Below are positions 1 through 8,300 of a DNA stretch of 13,046 nt, piece by piece. The stretch covers positions 1 through 13,046 of the forward strand of contig CAYSAG010000135.1 in assembly GCA_964428935.1 (NCBI GenBank). The letters run 5' to 3'. Source of the DNA: JAADHY01 sp964428935 (GTDB taxonomy: Bacteria; Planctomycetota; Planctomycetia; Planctomycetales; Planctomycetaceae). Each line of letters opens with the position of its first letter. The first letter of the stretch is position 1. A program made the translations under genes and the position numbers. The notes under the pieces are model-generated. The model saw only the letters and a list, made by a program, of their open reading frames with translations, was not told where the DNA came from and did no database searches.

Positions 1-2235
1 ACCGTCAAGTCACACTCTTTCGACTCCGGCACGGGCCAGTTGACGGTGTCGCTGACCAACCGACGGACCGGCCGGGTGACGCTGCAGGTGGAGGCTCACC
101 GCGACCTTGCCGCGGCCGGCGAAGAGCGAGAGCTGACGTTGCCACTGCTCGAGCCTTTGGGCGTGGTTCGCGAAACCGGAACCGTTGCCGTGCTGGTGCC
201 GGAGTGGATTGAGCTGACGGCGGACCCGGAGCGGCTGAAGGGCGTAGAGCCCGCTCCGGTGGCTGGCGTCTCGGCCGTCGGTGAGGCTCAGCCGGCCGCC
301 GCGTGGACGTACTCGCGTCGTCCCGTCGAGGTGGTCGTTCGGACGCGTCGCCGGCCGACCCGTTTGACCGCACAAGTGGGAACGGTGGTGGACGTCACCC
401 CCGAGCTGGTGCGCGTGACGACTCGGTTGACCTACCTGGTCCAGTACGCGGCTTTGGACACGCTGCGGTTGGCCGTGCCCGAGACGGTGGCGGACCGCGT
501 GCAAATTCAGCCGGTGGGGAAGACGGTCAGCGTCGGGGTTCGGCAGAAGGTGCGGGAGTCGAAACCGCAGGACGGCTGGGTGCTCTGGACGGTCGAGCTG
601 CAACGGCCGGTGCTGGGGTCGTTGCAGTTGGAGGTTTCGTACGACCTGCCGGCCGGGCCGGGCCAACAGCTGACCGTGCAGGCTGTGCAGCCGCTCGGGT
701 TGGAGAAGACCGAGACCCGTCCGGTGGCCGTGCCGCTGGTCCAGGTCACCGGCGAAGTGGTGGTGAAGAAAGCCGCGTCGCTTTCCGTGACGGCCAGTCC
801 GGTGGGCGAGGGGTTGGAGCCGGTCGACGTTCGCGAGCTGAAGGTGCTGCCGCAACAAGGGGCGTTGGCCTTTCGCTACTTCAAGCAGCCGGTGGCCTTG
901 AAGTTGAAGCCGGTCAAACGAGAAACGCAGCCGGTGGTGAGCACGGTGGTGCAGCGGGCCTTGGTGGAAGTGGTGGTCGGCCTGGACCAGACGGCCCAGT
1001 ACCGCTGTCGCTACCGGTTGAAGAGCAGCGAGCGTCAACGGTTGGCCTTGCGACTGCCGACTCGGTTGGAGCTGCTGGGAGTGGCCATTGACGGCCGACG
1101 CACGGAAATGGAGGTGGCCGGCGGGCCGGCTACGGCGTCGGCAGCCGGAGCGGAAAAGGCCGGCCAGGCGGCGGACGCGGGCCAGGCGGCCGAGGCCGAG
1201 CGGGGCGGGGCGTCCGAGAGCGGCCGCTCTGGGCCGAGCACTGCGGGCGGGCAAACCGAAGGCCAGTCCGGTTGGCGGACCTACCTGGTCAACGTGACGC
1301 GGTCCAAGTCGGCCGACGAGCCGTTCGGGCTGACGCTGCAGTTCCGCACGCGGTTGAATGAGCCGTTCGAGGGCGGACGGGGCGAGTTGTGCTTGCCGTT
1401 GCCGCAAGTGGGGCTTCCGAACAGCGAAGACGTGCTGGTGCAACAGACTCGCGTGGTGGTCTGGGTTCCGCCGCGGGTGGTGCTGGCGGGAGTGCCCGAG
1501 GGGTTCACGCCGGGGCGGCCGAGCTTGCTGGCGGCGGTGCTCGGCTTGGCTGGGCTGCACGGGAGCGGCAACGTCGAGGCTTGGGTGGACGTTCCGTCGC
1601 TGAGCTTCGTCGACTTTCCGACCGAAGGCCGCTCGTACCAGTACCGGTCGCTCGGTCAAACCGAAGAGCTGGTCGTCAGCTGGTGGGACGTCCGGTTCCA
1701 CACGTGGGTGTGGACTGCCGCCTTCGTGCTGGTGGCCTGGGTGCTGCGGACGACCAGCTGGGAGAACAAGCTGGGAGTGCTCTTGCTGGTGGCCGTGGTC
1801 GCGGTCTTGTACGCCTTTCAGGACGTGGAGGCCGTTCTGCGGTGGCTGCAGGTGGCTCGCTTCGGACTGGCCGCTTTGGTCGGCTTTTGGCTGATTCACG
1901 GCCTGTTTGGTCGGCGGAAGGTGGAGCCGCCGGCTGCTCAGCCGAAGGCTCCCGAACCGCCAGTTGCGAAGCCGACGACGGAAGAGGGGGCGGCGGCTCC
2001 GACTCCGGAAACGCGGGAAGGAGCCGAGTCCGCTGGAGGCTCGTCGCCCGGAGAGCAGGCGGGAGAAGAGCGGGCGAGCGAGTCCGCGGGCGAGGGCGGC
2101 GAAGCGGAGGGGGCGGCCGGTCCAGGCGGGCCGTCGGAAGAAAAGGCCGGCGAGGCGTCGGAGCCGGGCGAGCAAGGCGGGCCGCAAGGGCAGGGCGACC
2201 AGCCGTCGAGCGGTTCGCCCCAGTCGGGCAGCTAG
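1..2235 (+). CDS. Large membrane-anchored envelope protein of unknown function, 5'-truncated by the window edge
   Basis: The reading frame is already open at base 1 and ends at TAG 2233-2235, giving 744 visible residues; the true start lies upstream. I do not recognise a named family. The visible part is mostly alternating hydrophobic beta-type sequence: a PLLEPLGV block (about 47-83), a strand-rich module around LRLAVPET (155-215) and a module ending in the turn AIDGRR (about 320-367). An Ala/Gly/Ser/Glu-rich linker follows (371-422), then a block ending VVVWVPPRV (about 425-500) and a juxtamembrane segment FPTEGRSYQYRSLG. Three hydrophobic helices come next (about 569-582, 592-604, 617-635), and the last ~100 residues are an acidic, Gly/Ala/Glu/Pro-rich tail. 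The same module order occurs in both halves of the downstream giant protein, so the two are paralogues. The genes are co-directional, 85 bp apart, and may form an operon. Export and membrane anchoring are inferred from the helices; biological role unknown. Confidence 0.85.
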   Translation, partial: TVKSHSFDSGTGQLTVSLTNRRTGRVTLQVEAHRDLAAAGEERELTLPLLEPLGVVRETGTVAVLVPEWIELTADPERLKGVEPAPVAGVSAVGEAQPAAAWTYSRRPVEVVVRTRRRPTRLTAQVGTVVDVTPELVRVTTRLTYLVQYAALDTLRLAVPETVADRVQIQPVGKTVSVGVRQKVRESKPQDGWVLWTVELQRPVLGSLQLEVSYDLPAGPGQQLTVQAVQPLGLEKTETRPVAVPLVQVTGEVVVKKAASLSVTASPVGEGLEPVDVRELKVLPQQGALAFRYFKQPVALKLKPVKRETQPVVSTVVQRALVEVVVGLDQTAQYRCRYRLKSSERQRLALRLPTRLELLGVAIDGRRTEMEVAGGPATASAAGAEKAGQAADAGQAAEAERGGASESGRSGPSTAGGQTEGQSGWRTYLVNVTRSKSADEPFGLTLQFRTRLNEPFEGGRGELCLPLPQVGLPNSEDVLVQQTRVVVWVPPRVVLAGVPEGFTPGRPSLLAAVLGLAGLHGSGNVEAWVDVPSLSFVDFPTEGRSYQYRSLGQTEELVVSWWDVRFHTWVWTAAFVLVAWVLRTTSWENKLGVLLLVAVVAVLYAFQDVEAVLRWLQVARFGLAALVGFWLIHGLFGRRKVEPPAAQPKAPEPPVAKPTTEEGAAAPTPETREGAESAGGSSPGEQAGEERASESAGEGGEAEGAAGPGGPSEEKAGEASEPGEQGGPQGQGDQPSSGSPQSGS

Positions 2236-2308
2236 ACGCGCAACGTGGGTCGGACGGGCTGTGCCGGGGTGGCCGGTGGCCGCACAAACGGGAACTCAAT
2301 TCGCTGGC

Positions 2309-2313
2309 AGGGG
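2309..2313 (+). promoter_or_regulatory. Ribosome binding site for the giant ORF
   Basis: AGGGG lies 7 bases upstream of ATG 2321. The frame is open far upstream into the preceding gene (from about 1907). This site, the only ATG in the region, and the signal peptide that follows it together fix the start at 2321. Confidence 0.6.
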
Positions 2314-2320
2314 CTGGCCA

Positions 2321-5300
2321 ATGCAACAACACCGACAAGACGAACGACGAGCAGGCTGGCGGTCGGCCGAGCGGTCGGCGAGCCGGCGGGACAACGTCCG
2401 GGCCCACCGCGTTCGAGTGGTCGAGTGGGCCGCTTGCCTGCTTGCCGTCGTGGCGGTGGTTTTCGGCTGGGCGTCCTTGCAGGCTCAGACGGCGGCGAGA
2501 GACCGAGGCTCGGCCACCCACCCCGGCGGCCCGTTGCCGGAATTTCGCGAGCTGTACGTGCCGGCCGACCAGCTGGAGACGGTGCTCGGCCCCGAGGCCC
2601 ACTACGTGTTGGTCCAGCGGGCCGAGTTTCGGCGGCTGTTGGAGGCGGTTCGGCGTCGAGCGGCCGACGCTCCGCCGCTGCGTGCCGGGTTGGTCTTGAC
2701 GGAAGCGGAGTACGTCGGGCGAGTCGTCGACCGGCAGCTGCTGCTGACTGGCCGTCTCACCTTTCGACAGACGCAAGACGGCTGGGCGTTGGTGCCGCTC
2801 CGCTTCGACCAGGCTGTTCTCGAAGAGGCCACCGTGGACGGCCGGCCGGCTTGCTTGCTGTCGGCCGCGACAGGGAACGGGCCGCAGCCCACGGGCCGGT
2901 CCCGCCGCGGGTCTTCGCCGGCCGAGCCGCGTGGCGAGCGCGCTTCCGAGCGACAGTCGACGCACTCCGGGCGTCGGTCGGCGTCCTCGGGGGAGCAGCC
3001 AAGCCCGTCGGCCGCTCGGTCCGCGCAGAGCCCGGAGCGTCGAAGGCCCGTCGAGCTGCACCCGTACGTGGTCCACCTGGCTCACAAGGGAGCCGGGCGG
3101 TTTGAAGTGCAGGTTCGTTTGACGGTGCCGCTGCGGCCGGTCGGGTCCGACCGTTTGGCCAGCTTTTCGCTGCCGTCGGTGCCGGCCGGGCAACTTCGTC
3201 TGACCGTTCCGGCCGGGCTTTCGCTGCGGTTGGGAGGGCACAGGCCGCCCCGTCCGGCTCCGCTCGACCAACCGGCCGAGTACACGCTGGAGCTGGGCAA
3301 CCGGGACCGGGTCAGTTTCGTGTTGACGCCGCGTCGCGAACAAGAATTCGAGCAGCGGCTGGTGTTTGCGTGGGTCGAGCAGCAGTTGAACGTGGACGTC
3401 GGCCAAGTGCAGTGGTCGGCCGACGTGACGGTTCAGGTCTTTGGCAAGCCGCTGCAACAAGTGACGGTCGAACTGCCCGCCGGGCTGGAAGTGGTGGCCG
3501 TCGAGGGCGAGCAGTTGGCTTCGTGGGGACAAGCGGCGGCGAATGAGCAGCAGCGCCTGACGCTGGTGCTGCGGCAACCGGTTGGCGACGTGTGGCACGT
3601 CACGCTGCGTGGTTTGCTGGCGGTCTCGCGCGGGGACGTCTGGCGCGTGCCGGTGGTGCGTGTGGTCGAGGCGGCGGCGGCTGCCGGACGGGTGGCCGTG
3701 CAGTACCCGGAGCGGCTCCGGCTGAGCTTGCAGCAGAGCGTCTGCTCGCGGCAGCAACCAAGCGTCCCCCTTCGGACCGGGTCGTCTTTGCGTTCCGGTC
3801 GCTGGAGCCGTGAGCGGCCCAGGCCGGGCGAGCCCTCGAGCCAGCCGGAAGCCGACAACGGCCTCCGTCGGCTGGTCTTCGAAACCTGGGACGACTTCCA
3901 GCTGGCCTTCGTGACGCGTCCGAAGGCTGAGGAAGTCCACGCCAGCGTCTCGACGCTGCTCGTAGTGCACGCCGACCGCACCGGCCTGCAATTGGTCACT
4001 CAGGTCAGCTTTCAGCCGGTGTTCGGCCGTCTGTTCGACCTGGACGTGGAGTTGCCGGCCGACTGGACGGTGCTGGAGGTGACGGCCGACGGCCAACCGG
4101 TGCCGTGGACGAGCGTGCCGACGGTGGCCGGACAGAACCGGTTGCGGCTGACCTTCGACAAGCCAGTCGAAGCGGGCCAGGAAACGCGGTTGGAGCTGAA
4201 GGCCGAGCTGGTGCCGGAGGGCTGGCCTCCGGAGTCGGAGCCGGTGGAGGTGGCACTGCCCGAAGTTCGGCTTCCGCAGACGTCGGTGGTCGAGGGGGCG
4301 TTGGCGGTTCAAGCGGACGAGGAGCTGGACGTAGTGCCGCTGGAGCTGGTCGGGCTGGACACGGCACCGGTGGAGGTTCCCGGCAGCCGGCTGGCCTACG
4401 CCTACCAAGACACGCGTTTCTCCGGCAAGCTGCGTGTGGTTCGTCGCCGGACCGCTCTTTCCGCCAACACGGTGCTGCTGGCGCGGCTGGAGCGGCAGCG
4501 TCTGTGGGCTCACTGGCAGGCGAACCTGGAGGTGAAAGGAGGCGGCGCGGCCGGGCTGCGGGTGTCGGTGCCCGAGTCGGTCAGTCAGGACTTGCGGTTT
4601 CGGTTGCTGGGAACGGCGGTCCGGTTGGCGGAGCAACGGGCCGAACCGGCGCGGGACAGCCGTCGGGTTTGGTACTTGCGGTTCGACCGCCGGTTGACCG
4701 GCTCGGCCACGCTGGTCGTCGACCTGGTGCAGCCTCGCGGCTCCGGAGCGGAGCGGGCCGAAACGTCGGCGGCGGAACGGGTGCCGGAGGTCTTGCTGCC
4801 CGACGCCGACTGGGTGAGCGGCTTTGTGGCTTTGGAGGCCGCGGCGGACCAGCGGCTGTCGGTGCGAGCCGTCGACGCGTCGGGGCGTCCGCTGTCGACG
4901 GCCGACCCCGTGGACGTGCCGACGCTGCAAGCCTACCAGCCCGAGGAACGGCTGGTGGCCGTGTTTCGTCACTCGGGACGCTACCGGGTCGAGCTGCAAG
5001 AGAAGCGGTTCGCTCCAACGCCCTTGCCCGTCGCCGTCTGCAACCGGTTGAAATTGACGAGCGTGGTCGACCGGTCCGGACGGTGGCTCCACTCCGCCGT
5101 GTTCGCCTTCCGCACCAGCGGCGTGCAAACGTTGGTCGTTCAGCTTCCGCCGGGCACGCGTCTGTCGGCCGCTTTACTGGACGGCCGGCCGGTCTTGGTG
5201 GAGCGGTTGGTTGGGCATTCGTTCGGCGTCCCGGCTCCCACCGGCGACTCGGCCGACCGCGACCACCTGCTGGTGGTCTTCTACGCGGGGCAGTGCGAGC

Positions 5301-8300
5301 CGCTGCGGACCTGGGGCGAGCTGCGGCAGCCGCCACCCAGCCTTCTGGCTCGACGGTCGGACGGCTCGACCGAAGCGGTGTCCGCGGTCCAGACCGAGTG
5401 GGAAGTCTGCGCGCCGCCCGAACTCGACTGGCTGGCCAGCCGCGGCCCTTGGACACCGGAAAAGCCGCTCCAGCCCGACAGCCTCTTGCAGGCCGTGCGT
5501 CAGTCTGTCCAACCGCCGACCCTCGACGGCCTGCTGCTGAACCTCTTGGCTTTGGCAGCACTCAGCCTTGGCCTGGCGGTGGTGGCGGCCGTTCGACGCG
5601 GCGCGGGGCGACGTCTGGCCGTCGGGTGTTTTGTGTTGGTACTGGGGTTTGTTCTCGTGCTACTTCTGCTGCCGGCGGCGCAGCAAAGTCGTCAGGCGGC
5701 CAGGCAGGCGCAATTGAGGCATGAGCTCAGACAGCTGGAGTTGGCCGAAGAAGAAACGCACATTCTTCCGTCCGTGCCTCTTGCTCCGGCAGGCCGTGTG
5801 CCTCCGGAGAAAGGCGAGGAAGCGGCGGAAGCTCTGGAGGCCGACCAGCTGGTCGAAGCCACGGAGGCAGGCAAGAAACAGAAAGCAGAGTTCGCTGCCG
5901 AACGACAGCAAGCCGTCGCTCAGCAAGAACCGGAGCAGGCGGCCCGGGAGCCGGCCAAGCCAAGCCGTCCACTGGCAGAGCAACAGCCGGAGCAAGCGGT
6001 CGGCCAACCCGGGGCGGCTGGGGCCAAACCGTCCGAGGGCCGTGAACTGGCACAAGCTCGACGGCAGACGCAGCTTCGGCCGAGACAACAGGCCGCCGCG
6101 ACGGCAGAGAAACTGCGGCCGGCCGGCGCGGGGCGGTTGTCGCTGTCGGTCGAGCTGGAAGTGCCGAGCGACTACAGACGGTGTCGGTTCACGTACCTGG
6201 GCACCAGTCCGGACGGGCCGGTGGTCTTGGCCTTGTCGTACCGGAGCCGCGACGCGGCAGCGGCCTTGCGGTGGGCGGCCGCTCTGCTGACGGCGTTGTT
6301 GCTGTGGTGGCGGCGTCGGGCGCAAGCGGGCCGACGCTGGCGCTGGGCCGTCGTCCTGTTCGGCCTTCTTGTCGGAGCCGCTCCAGTCGTGCCCGTGCTC
6401 TGGCAACCCGCGTTGGAAGGAGCGGCCGGAGGTGTCGTGCTGGGCGCTTTGCTGTGGGCGGTGCGAACGGCCGTCGGGTGGGCCGAGCGGGTGTGGTTTC
6501 GAGCGGAAAGGCGGCTGGCGGCGACAACCGGCGCGGGCAGCCAGACGCCGGTCCGGACGGGCCCGTCCACCGGACAGACGGACTCGGCCAGCCCGGTCGC
6601 CGGGGGCGGTGCTACCGCAGTGCTGCTGGCTGTGGCTGTGGCCGCCGGCGCCGCTGCGACCGTTGACCGCTGCCGGGCCGCTGCGCCGGACAACGCCCCC
6701 CACCCCGCCGCCCGCCAGCGCCCGCCGAAACGAGTCTTTCGGCCCGGCACGACCGTCTCGCCCCAGAAGTTGCAAGAGCTCCGACGCTGGTTCGCTGAGC
6801 GGCACCCCGAGGCCGCCCGCGCCGCGGAGCGGAGGGGCCGGTGGACACAAGGCGGCCGCGTCCCCGCCGACCCGTCCGTCGCCGACGCCACTGACACGCC
6901 TCACCCCAGCCGCGGGGGCCCGCAAGACCGCTCCTCTCGGCAACAGCCGTTGCCTCACCGGCAACACCCACGGCCTGTAGCACAGGCGGCACGGCCACAT
7001 CAGCAACCAGCCGACTCCACGCTGCCCAACCGGACTGACACGACCGAACCAGACAAGGCCAAGCCGGTCGACCTGGTCGTGCCCTACGACCCGCAGCAGG
7101 ACCCGCTGAGCGGCCGCGACGTGCTGGTGCCGCTGGACGTCTTCTTGCGCTTGTGGAACCGAGCTCACCCCGAACGCTCGTTTGCCCGTCCTCCGACACC
7201 GCCGGGAACCGTGGCAGCCGCGTACTTGTTCGTGGAGGTGGAAGGACGGCGGCCGAGCGGCTCAACGCCTGGCCCGTCGAAGCCGGCGACTGGCGGAGGC
7301 TCGTCAGCCGCAAAGACGTCGGCTCCAGGCACCTCGGCCCCGGACACGTCCGCTCCGGACACGTCCGACGCGAGTTCGACGAGCACCGGCTCGACAGCCG
7401 CCGGTTCGACCAAGCTGCCGGCCGGCGGAGCGCTCGTCACGGCCCGGTTCGTTCTTTACGGCTTTCGCAAGCGAGCGGTTTCGGTTCCGTTGCCGCTGCG
7501 GCCGGTGGCCCTGGTCGACGCTCGTCTGGACGGCCAGCCGGTTGGCTTGCGCGTGCAAGAGGGGCAACCGAAACGGCTTTCGGTGGTCGTGCCGTCGGCC
7601 GGGCCGCACGTCCTGGAGCTGCGTTTTCGGTTGCCGGTGCAGTGGCAGGGGGCGGTCGGCGAGCTGGTGGTTCCGCTGGTTTCGCCGCCGGCCGGCCGGT
7701 TGACGTTGGCCTTGCCGGCCGAGACGGTGCCGCCCAGTGGCGTCTGGCTGAAGGTGAACGGCTGGTTGCAGTCGCCACGGGGCGCGGCGGAGCGGCCGGG
7801 GCGATTCGACGTCGCGCTGGGCGGACTGAGCGACGTTCGGCTGCGGTGGGGGCCGCGGCGGCCGGAAACCGAGCGTCCAGCGGTGGTGGAGGCCACGTCG
7901 TCGGTGACGGTCGAGGTGCGTTCGGCCGGAATTTTCGTCAGCTCGCGTCACCGGTTGCGTGTGTTGCAAGGTCGGCTGGAGCGGGTCGAGTTTGCTCTAC
8001 CGCCCGCGTTTCGCGTGCGGGAAGTGTTCGGCCCGGACGTGGCGGAGTGGCACGTCGTGGCGAGGCCGTTCGGCGGACCAGCGGGGGCGGCTCGGACGGA
8101 CCGGCCCTCGCCTGCTTTCTGGCGCTGGCCGCGGCTGGTCGTTCGGTTCCTGCGAGCCGTTCCAGCCAAAGCGCTCGTGTTTTGCGAGCTGTACTGCGAC
8201 TGGCCCACTTACGAGCACTCCGGCGGTCTGACGGCGCCCTTGTTGAGACCGTTGGGCGTGGCCAGCGAAAAGGGCCAGTTGCTGGTTGCGGCTGCGGACG

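Noticed and set aside
10..2187. 725-codon open frame on the - strand
   Set aside because: It shows the same shadow effect; the composition is low-complexity Arg/Leu/His/Gln, while the + frame carries clear helices and modules shared with its neighbour.
1907..2320. Upstream extension of the giant frame to about 1907
   Set aside because: It would overlap the end of the preceding gene by over 300 bases and put an Arg/Ser-rich stretch before the signal peptide. ATG 2321 has a ribosome binding site and a proper signal sequence directly after it.
1676..5128. 1150-codon open frame on the - strand opposite the giant gene
   Set aside because: It is a shadow of GC-rich coding DNA in which sense codons TTA, CTA and TCA are avoided. 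The translation is His/Arg/Pro/Gln-rich with no signal or motif, and it spans the boundary of two well-supported genes.
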